Of a stretch of 64,000 bases of DNA, positions 1-9,995 are shown in pieces. The stretch is from NCBI RefSeq assembly GCF_007565055.1, contig NC_044557.1:75464595-75528594 (forward strand), given 5' to 3'. The number at the start of each line of letters is the position of its first letter. The stretch's first letter is position 1. Position numbers and translations under genes: made by a program. Source of the DNA: Rhinopithecus roxellana (taxonomy: Eukaryota; Chordata; Mammalia; Primates; Cercopithecidae). The notes under the pieces were generated by a model. It was not told the DNA's origin. It made no database searches and saw only the letters and a program-made list of their open reading frames with translations.

Positions 1-362
1 CCATGGTTTGCCTCTGCTTTGTCACCACAACAATAATCATCAACACACAGGAAGACTTCTGTGGCCAAATGTGTGTGGGGTTTTCCCATGCACCAAGCAG
101 TGGATACCAGCTGGGTGTCCTCCAATTGAATTCTGACACAGTCTACCTGGAGATAGTGACAGATTCCACATGTTGGGGACTCCGTCCCTAAAATTGCCCG
201 ACACCCTCAGACAGCAAATTGTAACCCCAGACCTCTGCAACATCTGACTGACTGGCTTCAAGCTGGGGTTCCCATTACTACAGGTAACAAGAATGGCATG
301 AATGGAGCGGGAGAGGGCTCCCTGCCACCCCACTAGGAACCTTGGGTGATGGTTCGGTAATT
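1..362 (-). repeat. Old LTR-like repeat, first part
   Basis: This block, together with 963-1400, reads like two halves of one old LTR-type interspersed repeat on the minus strand. Its text is richer in G+C than the surroundings and has no convincing reading frame. The half-repeat stops at about 362, where a second LTR-like sequence begins, and resumes after 962. The family assignment is from memory of common primate LTRs and is uncertain. A 97-residue minus-strand frame here has no domain I recognise. Confidence 0.45.
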
Positions 363-962
363 ATTGCACTGACTCTCTAAAAGGGATAAATTGGCAGCTG
401 GTGTGAGGAATAGGCCAGTTCCTGATGGTCCACACCTGTTAAGATTAAAGTGTTAATTAAAGGCAAGTCCCAGGGAGAAGCAACTTCCCGGGCATACACC
501 TTAAGAGACAAAAATGGCAAACTATGATCTTCCAGGTGTACTCCACTGGAAAAAGGAAGAAAGCCCAGATGGAAATGCATACAACTTCCTAAACAAACCG
601 TTCGTGCTCAATTCACAAGGGTAAGGAGGGCACTGCACATGCAGAAAGCCCACCCTAATGGACGAATCATGAGAAAGAGGTGAGCCTACCAAGTCCCAGG
701 ACCAAGGTAAAGGCCCTTTTCTGTCTTTGACCTTTAGGTGCCCATGGATCTCTTCTTTCCTTTCTTTCCTGTTCTAAAGCTTTTAAATAAACTTCCACTC
801 CTCCTCTAGAATTTGCTTAGGTCTCTTTTCTGCTTTATGCCCCTCAGCGAATTCTTTCTTCTGAAAAGGCGGAGGCTGAAATTGCTGCAGACCCACACAG
901 ATATGCTGCCGGTGACGCGGATCTCTTCCACTGCCAGCACCATGACTCCTTTTTTGGTTTCC
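363..962 (+). repeat. ERV1-type LTR nested in the older repeat
   Basis: An LTR-like stretch in plus orientation. Near 783-793 it has an AATAAA polyadenylation signal, followed by a U5-like section rich in 'ctt' and 'ctg' text that ends near a CA dinucleotide. That layout, signal then U5, is typical of ERV class I LTRs. It interrupts an older repeat whose halves lie on both sides, which supports insertion. I could not define a clean target-site duplication or name the family. Confidence 0.45.
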
Positions 963-1400
963 ATTAATTTGCTGGAGCAGCTCACATAATTCAGGGAAAT
1001 ATTTATACATTTACTGACTGACTATAAAGGCTATTGCAAAGGATACATACAAAGAGGTGTGTAGGAAGAGGTATGGGGGAAGGGGCATGGAGCTTCCATA
1101 GCCTCCCTGGGCAGCACTCTCCAGGAACTTCCCTGTGTTCAGAGATCCAGAAGCTCCTCGAACCCAGTCCTCCTGAATTTTTATAGAAGCTTCATAATGT
1201 CAGTAATTCTTCCCCCAGGGTATAGGTTGAGAACCTCTGTGGGGAGATATTTAAGACCCAGAATAAAAAGGCAGGAGTCCTGCCTTCAGGAAAGTGAAAG
1301 GTCAGGAAAAGGTCAGAGAGATCCTGTTTCCTGAGACCTATCCTTGAGGCCTAACACACCCAATATTACAACAAAAGACTGTAACAAGGGTTATGGGAGT
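963..1400 (-). repeat. Old LTR-like repeat, second part
   Basis: Continuation of the repeat at 1-362 after the nested LTR. It is a non-coding, moderately G+C-rich stretch that ends just before the L1 3' end at about 1405. The join of the two halves is inferred from their consistent order and orientation. Confidence 0.4.
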
Positions 1401-1404
1401 TACA

Positions 1405-2440
1405 TCATAATACTACAATAATACATTGTTATTTACTATAGACACCCTGTTGTACAGTAAATCTCTTGAAATTCTTCCTCCTGTCTAACTGAAATTTTGT
1501 ATCTTTCGACCAAGGTCTCCCCAACTCAACCTCCTCCAACTACCCCAGTCTCTGGTAACCACCATTCTACTCTCTACTTCTATAATCAAAATTTTTAAGA
1601 TCCAATTTAAGTGAGATCATGCAGTATTTGTCTTTCTCTCACTGGTTTATTTCACTTAACATAATGTCCTTTAGGTTCATCCATGTTGTCACAAATAATA
1701 GGATTTCTCCTTTTTTATGGCTAAAGTGTGTGTGTGGGTGCGTGTATGCACATTTTTTAAATTCATCCATTGATGGACACTTAGTTTGATTTAGTATCTT
1801 GGCTACTCTCAATAATGCTGCAATAAATATGGGAGTGCAGATATCTATCTCCCATAATGATTGTTTTGAATATATACCCAGTGGTGGGATTGTGTGGTCA
1901 TATGGTAATTTTATTTCTAATTTTTTGGGAAACCTCCACATTGTTTTCCATAATGACTGCACTGGTTTACATTCCCACCAACAGTGTGCAAGCATTCTCT
2001 TCTCCACATCCTCACCAAAACTTATAATCCTTTCTTTTTCTGATAGCCATTCTAGGTGTGAGGTGAATCTCATTTTAGTTTTAATTTGCATTTTCTCAGT
2101 AGTTAATTATGGTGAGCATTTTCTCATATACCTGTTGGCTATTTGTATCTCTGCTCTTGAGGAATGTCCATTCAAGTCTTTTGCCCATTTTTAATCAAGT
2201 TTTTAATTAATTAATTCCCATGATTCTTTATTTTGGAAATTAACCTCTTATTAGGCATATAGTTTGCAGATATTCTTTCCGATTCCTTGGATTGTCTTTT
2301 CACTTTGCTGGTTGTTTCCTTTGCTGTGCAGCAGCTATTTAGGTTGATGTAGTTCTACTTATTTCTGCTTTCGTGACCTATCCTTTTGATGTCATATCTA
2401 ATAAATCATTGCCCAGACCAATGTCCATAAGTTTTTCACA
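1405..2440 (-). mobile_element. Old L1 3' end, antisense (L1M/L1PB age)
   Basis: L1 LINE read on the minus strand: the 3' end lies at the left and the ORF2 C-terminal region follows to the right. The minus-strand frame at 1639-2091 carries typical L1 ORF2 tail text, including 'LGIYSKQSLW' and a 'CWWECKPVQSLWKT' segment, but is broken by stops. The copy is diverged. It is interrupted at about 2441 by an Alu and continues to about 2820. Confidence 0.85.
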
Positions 2441-2780
2441 GTTGGGCAAGGTGGCTCACACGTGTAATCCCAACAATTTGGGAGGCTGAGGCTAAAGGAT
2501 TGCTTGACCCCAGGAGTTCATGACCAACCTGGGCAACACAGGGAGACCCCATCTCTACAAAATTTTTAAAAACTAAAATAAAATAAAAATAAAGCATAGC
2601 CAGGTGTGGTGGCTTGTGCCTGTGGTCCCAGGTATTGGGGAGGCTGAGGTAGGAGTATTGCTTGGGCCCAGGAGCTTCAAGCTACAATGAGCCGTGATTG
2701 CACCATGGTACACTCCAGCCTGGGTGACAGAGCGAGACTCTGTATCAAAAAAAAAAAAAGAAAAAAGAAAAAAGAAAAAA
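2441..2780 (+). mobile_element. AluJ
   Basis: Dimeric Alu SINE on the plus strand with left arm, A-rich linker (about 2562-2594), right arm and a tail of the form A(n)G repeated. The 'cctgggcaacacagggagacc' type of text and high divergence suggest the old AluJ group. It sits inside the 1405-2820 L1: L1 text 'gtttttc' precedes it and 'cttttctccc' resumes after it. Confidence 0.9.
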
Positions 2781-2820
2781 GCTTTTCTCCCATGTTTTCT
2801 TCTAATTTCAACCCGCTTTA
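2781..2820 (-). mobile_element. L1 remnant after the Alu
   Basis: Short continuation of the L1 at 1405-2440 on the far side of the Alu, recognisable by the antisense text 'cccatgttttcttcta' seen in many L1 copies. After about 2820 the similarity is lost. Confidence 0.6.
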
Positions 2821-3515
2821 ATTAATTTCACAAAGTAAAATTTGAAAATGATTAAAAAGCAACGCTTAACACTGTAATGCCCTTCTTTTCCTTAGGCATA
2901 GTTTGTCCAAAGCGTGAGCTCTGAGCTTGAATATGATGAGAAACGCCCTCATTCAGTTATATCGTGATTACTAAATCTGCTTAATTCAGAGCTTCAGTTA
3001 GTAGAATTATTTGTTTGATAGCATACTTGTAACCTCCATATTAGGCTTTGTAGTAAATAAAGTTAATATCTGTCCCTCTTTGCTTTCTCCTGTTTTTCTG
3101 GATATAAAAGTGGGGATATTTACTAGGTGCCATTTTGAGATATGCAATACATATTTTGGCATAATAATTTTTAAAATTTACTAATTATAATTACAATAAA
3201 AATGTTACTGTATTCTTTTAGCCTTTAACAATATATTTTTAATCTGCTAGACTTTGAAATTTTCTGGCAAATACATAAAAACATAAAAACTTACATACAT
3301 ATAAAACAAATAAATTGAAACTCTTCAAAAAGAAGTTGCTGAAAAAAAGGGAATCTATATTATAAAGAGTTACTAGGTATGTTTCAAATCATTTCCTAAT
3401 CCAATTGTTGTTTTTAACTAAGTAAACCAAATATGAAAGAGTAGGTGGCATAAAATAATTTAGATCAACATTATAAATTGAGATATTTTATAATATAACT
3501 AAAAAAAAAATGTGC
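2821..3515. other. No gene or repeat recognised
   Basis: AT-rich sequence with many stops in all frames. I see no promoter, RNA gene or repeat that I can support. Confidence 0.5.
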
Positions 3516-3519
3516 CCTG

Positions 3520-3735
3520 GAAACTGATTGGCTGAATTCAGATTTATTTGCTATTATATGAACTATGTGAACTTAGGCAATTAATCTAATAAATGTTATC
3601 TGTTACCACATATGCAAAACAATAATGACAATATTGGTGTTTACCACATTGGATCATTTGAGACTTACATTAGTGACTCATGTAAAGTGTCCAGAGGAGT
3701 TCTTGGCATATGGTAAGTACTATAAAATTGTTGGC
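3520..3735 (+). repeat. MIR SINE fossil
   Basis: An ancient mammalian MIR. The conserved pieces appear in order: a 'tgtgaacttaggcaa' segment, then about 100 bases later 'catgtaaagtgtccagagga' and 'ttggcatatggtaagtacta'. It is cut off by the Alu that starts at 3737. Confidence 0.75.
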
Positions 3736-3736
3736 T

Positions 3737-4040
3737 GGCCGGTCGCTGTGGCTCATGCCTGTAATCTCAGCACTTTGGGAGGTGGAGACGGGCAGACCAT
3801 GAGGTCAAGAAATGAAGACGATCCTGGCCAAGATGGTGAAACCCTGTCTCTACTAAAAATACAAAAAATAATAATAATAAAAAAAATTAGCTGGGTGTGG
3901 AGGTGGGCACCTGTAATCCCAGCTACTTGAGAGGCTGAGGCACGAGAATTGTTGAATCCAGGAAGTAGAGGTTACAATGAGCCAAGATAGTGCCACTGCA
4001 CTCCAGCCTGGTGACAAAGTGACAAAAAAAAAAAAAAAAA
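3737..4040 (+). mobile_element. AluS-type
   Basis: Full dimeric Alu with both arms, an expanded AAT-rich central linker and an A17 tail. TTGGCT occurs immediately before (3731-3736) and immediately after (4041-4046), which looks like the core of a target-site duplication. It inserted into the 3' part of the MIR. Confidence 0.92.
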
Positions 4041-4310
4041 TTGGCTACTTTCACTCACAGGGTACATAATATGTTGAGGATGATCTCAAACAGATATTGT
4101 AATGAAGTAGAGATGGTGACCTTCAAAACTTCCAGAGATGGTTCTAAAGTCACGGTAAAGAAAAATGCTAGAGGAAGTCTGAGCAAGTTTTTCACATTTG
4201 AAGATAGACACAAATCTAGATGCATATGATAAAAGGAGATACTATTCAACTTTAGACTCGGGAAGTTAATATGTTAAACATAGCAATTAATTTACTCTAT
4301 TACTGAGAGC
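4041..4310. other. No gene recognised
   Basis: Short spacer between Alu and MER5. Frames of 60-64 residues occur on both strands, but they overlap each other and match no family I know. Confidence 0.5.
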
Positions 4311-4495
4311 AGTGATTCTCAAAGTGTGGGTCCTGGACAAGCCGAATCAGTATCACCTAGAAATTTTTGAAAATAAAATATACGGGCCCCACCCAGACCT
4401 ATTGAATCATAAACTTGAGAGTAGAGTAAAAATCTATGCTTTAATGGTTCCTCAAAATAATTTGGATATATGTTAACGTGTAAATGCCACTCGTC
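4311..4495 (+). mobile_element. MER5A-type hAT fossil
   Basis: A non-autonomous hAT-Charlie DNA transposon. It opens with the terminal-inverted-repeat text 'cagtgattctcaaagtgtgg' and has the central 'gggccccaccc' and 'attgaatca' blocks expected of MER5A. The 3' end is decayed. Confidence 0.8.
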
Positions 4496-4699
4496 TAGTT
4501 GTGAAATGTTGCTATGTAATGAGGCACTTAGCTATCTAGAAAATGCTGAGAAAATGAATTATGAAATATATCAATTAATACTAATGCTACAATAACATGT
4601 GTAAAAGTATAACATGGTGTGTAGACAGAAAAATGATAATATCTATATTTTACTATCTCCTTATGTCAAACATTATAAATGTTTAATTTTGTAAGCACT

Positions 4700-4855
4700 C
4701 CTGTTAGTATTTTTATACTCATTTTACAGAGAAATACACCGAGGCTTTTATAGGTTAAGATCATAAAGTGAGAAGCTGGCAGACTGAAAATTTTATCTCA
4801 GATTCTATAATTCTGAAGACTATATGCTTAACCAACATGCTGTGCCACCTTAATA
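4700..4855 (-). repeat. MIR SINE fossil, antisense
   Basis: The reverse complement of a MIR: 'actcattttacagagaaata' is followed by 'aggttaagatcataaagtga' and ends near 'cttaaccaacatgctgtgcc'. Order and spacing fit MIR on the minus strand. Confidence 0.72.
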
Positions 4856-4859
4856 AGCA

Positions 4860-5725
4860 TAGGGCTGGATAATGATGAAAAGGTAATGATGAAGCCAGGT
4901 TATTATTTCATTTCCTTCTGGTCATTTCTCATTCTCACTGAGGACTACTACTTGCCCCATAGAATATCATTTCCTTCTATATCTCCAAAATCATGCCTAC
5001 CAATGGATGATTGTATAGTTATCTGCCAATGTTTCATATTTTCCAAACTTCAACATATAATGAACTAATGCATATTGGGTGCTTACTATAAGCGACTTTA
5101 TGTGGCTTTATGTGCTTACTATACTCTACGAAGATAATGCATATTTCAAGAAGTAAACTGTTTAGATGGGGTAAACATAAAAATGTTTAAAACTGTTTAG
5201 ATGGGGTAAACATATAAACATTTTAAATAGGTGGCCGTTCAATGACAAAATAATCAGAGGTGATTGATTTTTTCATTTCTGCAAGAGTTAATCATACCTG
5301 TTGTGTATTCAATTTGACTTTTAATAATTTGTATCAAGGGAGTCTAATAGAACTGGTTAGCGATCATTCTGTGTTATTTTCACTGATTGTTTTCCATTGA
5401 TTTTAGGCTATATTTTAAAAAGAAAGCAATAGTTATATCTTGTGAAACAGTGAAATCAGAAAGTGAAGATTAACTCTGTTATGGCCTAGCTATAATATTT
5501 GTTCTCTCCGTCTGATTATTATGTCATTTCACATTCTTTACTCTTCATTATTGTATTCCATATATTTATACTGCCATTTATATTCAAAGACCTTTCAGCC
5601 TCTATTTTACTGCTTTCAAATTTATATATGGTACATTTATAATACTGAGCTAGTTAATTTTTTACTAAGTAATTTTAGGAAAAGTGACACCAAATATTAA
5701 AAAACAAATACTATCGCATAAATGT
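4860..5725. other. Unassigned AT-rich DNA with a short tandem duplication
   Basis: No gene seen. At 5155-5179 and 5190-5214 the same 25 bases ('aaactgtttagatggggtaa' plus 'acata') occur with a 35-base period, followed by related AT-rich spacers. Confidence 0.6.
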
Positions 5726-6028
5726 GGGCTGTGTGCGGTGGCTCATGGTTGTAATCTGAGCACTTTGGGAGGCCAGGGCAAGTGGATCACTTGAGGTCCG
5801 GAGTTCGAGACCAGCCTGGCCAACATGGTGAAAACTGGTCTGTATTAAAAATACAAAAATGAGTCAGGCTTGGTGGCATGTGCCTGTAGTCCCAGCTGCT
5901 CGGGAGGCTGAGGCAGGAGAATCACTTGAACCTGGGAGATGGAGATTGCAGTGAGCTGAGATCACACCACTCCGCTCTAGCCTGGGCAACAGAGAAAGAC
6001 TCCATCTCAAAAACAAATAAAACAAATG
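5726..6028 (+). mobile_element. AluS-type
   Basis: Dimeric Alu in plus orientation with a degenerate tail that grades into CATA repeats up to about 6052. Several substitutions in the left arm show moderate age. Frames of 74-78 residues over it are Alu-derived and not genes. Confidence 0.9.
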
Positions 6029-6221
6029 CATACATGTATACATACATACATAAATATGAAATATCATTACTATCAAATAAACACACAACTTTAGCTTTAC
6101 CCTTATATATACAAGCTACTAGTAGTTACCTAGTTAGAAAATTTTGTAAGGCTTCAATTTAAAGATATTATATTTGAATATAAAGGTTTAAAACACAGCA
6201 GTGAAGATCCACAGTACTGGT

Positions 6222-6368
6222 GATGTGTTAGGCCTTTCTTTCATTGCTATAAAGAAATATATGAGGCTGGGTAATTTATAATGCAGAGAGGTTTAATTGG
6301 CTCATAGTCCAGAATGCTATACAAATATGGTGTCAGCATCTATTGCAGCCAATAGAATGATTGTCACT
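6222..6368 (-). repeat. MaLR (MST/THE1-like) LTR fragment
   Basis: The antisense start of a MaLR LTR: 'cattgctataaagaaata', then 'ctgggtaatttataatgcag' and 'aggtttaattggctca'. It is truncated where the Alu at 6369 begins. Confidence 0.65.
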
Positions 6369-6670
6369 GGCCAGGTGCAGTTATTCATGCCTGTAATCCC
6401 AGCACTTTGGGAGGCTGAGGTGGGAGGATCACTTGAGACCACGAGTCTGAGACCACCCTGAGCAACATAGTGAGACCTTGTATCTAAAAAAGAACAATAC
6501 TAAACATAAAAAAATCAGCCTGGCATAATGGTGTGCACCTGCCTGTAGTCCTAGCTACTTGGGAGGCTGAGGTGGGAAGCTCGCTTGAGCCCTCAAGTTT
6601 GAGGTTGCAGTGAGCTGGGATTACACCACTGCACACACTACCTTGGGTAGAACCTTATCTCAAAAAAAAG
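6369..6670 (+). mobile_element. AluJ-type
   Basis: Diverged dimeric Alu on the plus strand with a short A-rich tail. It interrupts or abuts the MaLR fragment on its left. The following L1 3' end starts at once on its right. Confidence 0.88.
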
Positions 6671-6671
6671 G

Positions 6672-7330
6672 AATAATTATAATTTTAAAAGATGGAAAAT
6701 AAGCATTTTAAAAGATGTTTAAAAGTTGGAACCTTCATAAAGTGCAGTGAGGAATGTAAAATGGTACAGAACTTTGGAAAAAGAGTCTTAAATTTTCTCA
6801 CAATTTTAAACATTGAATTACCTTATGATCCACCAATTCCACTCCTTAGCATCAACGCAAGAGAAATGAAAGCATATGTTCACACAAAAACACGTGCAAG
6901 GATATTTACAGCAGTATTATTTATAATAAAAAGTAATAACTCAAATATTCATTAAGTGATGAATATATAAATAAAGTGTGGTGGATCCATACAATGAAAA
7001 ATTATTCAGCAATTGAAATAAAGAACTGATACATTCTGCTTCCTAGATGAACATTGAAAACATCATGCTAAGTGAAAGAAGCCAGTCACAAAGACCACCT
7101 ACTGTATGATTACATTTACATGAAATGTGCAAAATATGCAAATTTATAGAGACAGGAAATAGAATGGTGGTTGCCTAGAGCTAGAGGGGTTTGGGGAAGA
7201 AGGATGTCTCTGCTAATATGCACAGAGTCTCTGTATAAGACAATGAAGATGTCACAATGTGATGATAGTTGCACATATCCATGGATATACTAAAAAACAT
7301 TGAATTGTGCATTTTGAATGAGTGGATATA
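6672..7330 (+). mobile_element. L1M-type L1 3' end
   Basis: Plus-strand L1 ORF2 C-terminus and 3' UTR. Frame fragments such as 'NIELPYDPPIPLLSINAREM' (6692-6955) mark the ORF2 tail, followed by the 'gctaagtgaaagaagccagt' block and a 'agacaggaaatagaatggtg' 3' UTR block. The copy is old and frameshifted. A DNA transposon is inserted at 7331; the L1 tail resumes at 8219. Confidence 0.85.
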
Positions 7331-7655
7331 CAGCAGGTCCTCTAATAACATAACTGATTTTCAGTGGGACCTCTGTGTGGACTTTACACGTTCTCCCATG
7401 TCTTTGTGGATTTTCTTTGAGAACTCCAGTTTCCTCCCACATCTTAAGATGTGCACATTAGGTTAATTGGCAAGTCTAAATAGTCCCAGTATGGTGAGTG
7501 TGTGTGCATGTGTGCACGTGTGTGTATGTGTGTGTCTGTGCACCCTGAGGTGGAATGGCATTCTGTTAGAATGGGTTCCCACATTGTACCCTAAGCTGCA
7601 GAGGTAGACTCTGGCCACCCTTGACCCTGAACTGGAATAATTGGGTACATAATTG

Positions 7656-7686
<31 letters not shown>

Positions 7687-8218
7687 GAGACGGAGTCTCA
7701 CTCTGTCTCCAGCTGGAGTGCAATGGCGCAATCTTGCCTCACTGCAACCTCCACCTCCCCGGTTTCAAGTGATTCTCTGCCTCAGTCTCCCAAGTAGCTG
7801 GGACTACAGGCGCCCGCCACCACGCCCAGCTAATTTTTTTTTATTTTTAGCAGAGACGGGTTTCACCATGTTGGCCAGGATAGCCTCGATCTCTTGACCT
7901 CGTGATCCACCCGCCTCGGCCTCCCAAAGTGCTGGGATCACAGGCGTGAGCCACAGCGCCCAGCAATTGTCTTGTTTTTATTAATCTTTCTTAAATACAT
8001 GTGTAGCTCATATTTCAATGTTTGATATTAGTAATGTTTCAGTCTTTATTTAGAAGTATGATGATATTTTTGTGACCAGAAATATGCCTTAGGAATTTAA
8101 TTCTTGCTTACATCAATTAGCCTACGGTAGATACCCAAATTGGTTTCCTTTTATGTCTTTTTTTACTGAAAGACAAGTTTTTGAAAATCTGTCAACCATA
8201 CTGAGTGAGAATGTACTG
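7331..8218 (+). mobile_element. DNA transposon copy 1, nested in L1
   Basis: A non-autonomous DNA transposon that starts with 'cagcaggtcctctaataaca' and ends with '...agaatgtactg', so it has CAG...CTG ends as in Tigger/pogo-like elements. Its central block (about 7370-7640) has a 'ttctcccatgtc...gatgtgcacattaggttaat' signature. The same order of blocks recurs at 31203-32066. An Alu is inserted at 7660-7964. The element has no transposase frame. The family name is not certain; the DNA-transposon call rests on the paired ends and on its insertion inside an L1. Confidence 0.65.
7660..7964 (-). mobile_element. AluS/Y-type with target-site duplication
   Basis: Minus-strand Alu with a long T tract. 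The 9-mer AATTGTCTT lies on both sides (7651-7659 and 7965-7973), a perfect target-site duplication inside the DNA transposon. Both arms are well preserved. Confidence 0.95.
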
Positions 8219-8262
8219 TTTGTAAATTATATTTCAATAAAGCTGTACTATTAAACATAAAC
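8219..8262 (+). mobile_element. L1M tail resumed
   Basis: The extreme 3' end of the L1 at 6672-7330 ('aaattatatttcaataaagc'), displaced by the DNA transposon. It shows that the transposon inserted after the L1. Confidence 0.7.
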
Positions 8263-8584
8263 ACAGTTTTTATATCTGCATATAATATTTATATAGGCTA
8301 TATTTATACAGGCTTTATTAACAGTAAATGCTGAGGGTTATTTGTATGTGAAGGTCAAAAACACATACTTTGCTTAACAGCATTATATTCTAAATTTAAA
8401 AACAATCGATATCAATAAAATTTTAAAAATTGAGTGGTACTACTTTTGGGATAATCTTGTACTGTGATTAGTAATATTTTACAATACAGTAGAAAGTGAA
8501 TACCATAATGTAAGTACAAATAAACTGGTCAATCTAGAGTGCTAAACTGTACTTTTTAAGCAAAAATAGAATGTGCTTAAAGAC
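8263..8584. other. No gene recognised
   Basis: AT-rich spacer, stops in all frames, no repeat that I can support. Confidence 0.5.
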
Positions 8585-8790
8585 ATGAACTGTAGAAGGA
8601 GATTACTTGGGTTAGGATTCTTGTCTGACACTTATCTGTAAAACTTTAATAAAGTAACTTAAACTTTATGTTTATTTGTTTCTTCATCTTTATATCAAAG
8701 GGGAAAATTATAATGCTTATTGTTTTGAGCATTAAATGAGCTTATTACATAGATCAATTTCCAACATAAATTTTTAAATTATTTCTTGAA
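8585..8790 (+). repeat. MIR SINE fossil
   Basis: MIR-like order of blocks: 'attacttgggttaggattct', then 'tttaataaagtaacttaaac', then 'tttcttcatctttatatcaa'. Strongly decayed. Confidence 0.55.
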
Positions 8791-9590
8791 ATCAGTATTA
8801 CTGTTTCTTCTATTACTACTATCATGGAGAGATACAGTAGGCACAATATAAACATGTAAATTCTAAATTATTAAAATACATAAGGCTTATTTAATAGGTG
8901 GTAAGACATTTTATTTTAATTATCTATAATAGTATACAATCATAATAGTATACGTATATAAAAACACAAAAATCTCAAATATGTCAACATGTCCATTATA
9001 TTTCAATTGATAAACTTAACAAAATAATGTGCATATATCATCTATAGAATGTTTTCCAAACTTGATATATGGAGGCACAAAGAATATCTCAAGAAACATT
9101 AAACTGCATTTTGAAACAAGTAATAAGATGAATTGATAATTATACCTTAAATTTAAAATGCTGAATAAGGCAAAAGGAACAGCTATTTTTTAAATAAAAA
9201 TTAGATAGAAATTACCAGATATAGACAAAAGAAAATAAGACTAAATTGTACACATCTAGGCTAACTTTTGCTTAGCTTTGTGGTTTTCTAGAGTTAATAT
9301 GTGCCTACTTGCTTTCCTTAGACTTATTTTTATATGAACCTTTCACAGATTCTTTGCAATTACTTGCTGTAGATCTGAATCTCCATTCCACATGAATTGA
9401 GCACCTTATGATGTCATCATCCATAGTCCTTTCTCTACCACATTGACCTCTGCCCTCCACAGTAATGGTTTTTTCCCTTCCCAGTTTGCAGTGTTTGCTC
9501 ACGGTGGCTTCACACAGCAGGCATCCTGGCACTTCCCTTAATCCTCATGCATAGAATTCTCTAAACCTCTTTCGAAAATGTTTCCTGGAT
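8791..9590. other. No gene recognised
   Basis: AT-rich. The slightly less AT-rich part at 9300-9540 has a 75-residue minus-strand frame with no recognisable domain. Confidence 0.45.
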
Positions 9591-9649
9591 CTCAGATATC
9601 TTGGTTATTTTTTAAGATTATGAGTGCTTCTATTATTAATTTTTTTAAA

Positions 9650-9995
9650 CAAATTTATTTATATTTAAGCATACAACATGATGTTATGAGATATGTACAT
9701 ACACACATTTATATATATACATATATGTATATGTATACATACATATATATCCATGGCTTTCTATATATCTATATACAGATAGATAAAATTCTTACAATAG
9801 TGAAACAAATTAACATGTCCATCATTTCATATAGTCACCAACTTTCCCTCTGTGGCAAGATGAAAAGATGCGTGACATCACTAATTATCAGGGAAATGCA
9901 AATCAAAACCACTATATGCTATCACCTCATTCCCCTTACAATAGCAGTTTTCAAAAACACAAGACGTAAGTGTTAACAAGGGTGTGGAAAAAACG
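9650..9995 (+). mobile_element. Composite of old L1 pieces
   Basis: The right part (about 9856-9995) is plus-strand L1 ORF2 text ('agggaaatgcaaatcaaaac' and 'gtgttaacaagggtgtgg'). The left part resembles an old L1 3' UTR segment ('aaattaacatgtccatcatt') with an alternating TA/CATA tract at about 9705-9775. The two do not join as in an intact L1, so this is a rearranged fragment. Confidence 0.55.

Noticed and set aside
1799..2194. 131-residue plus-strand frame
   Set aside because: Antisense shadow of an old L1 ORF2 tail.
5926..6162. Frames of 70-80 residues over Alu copies here and at 40474, 41541 and 41759
   Set aside because: Typical open frames of Alu sequence on either strand; no gene context.
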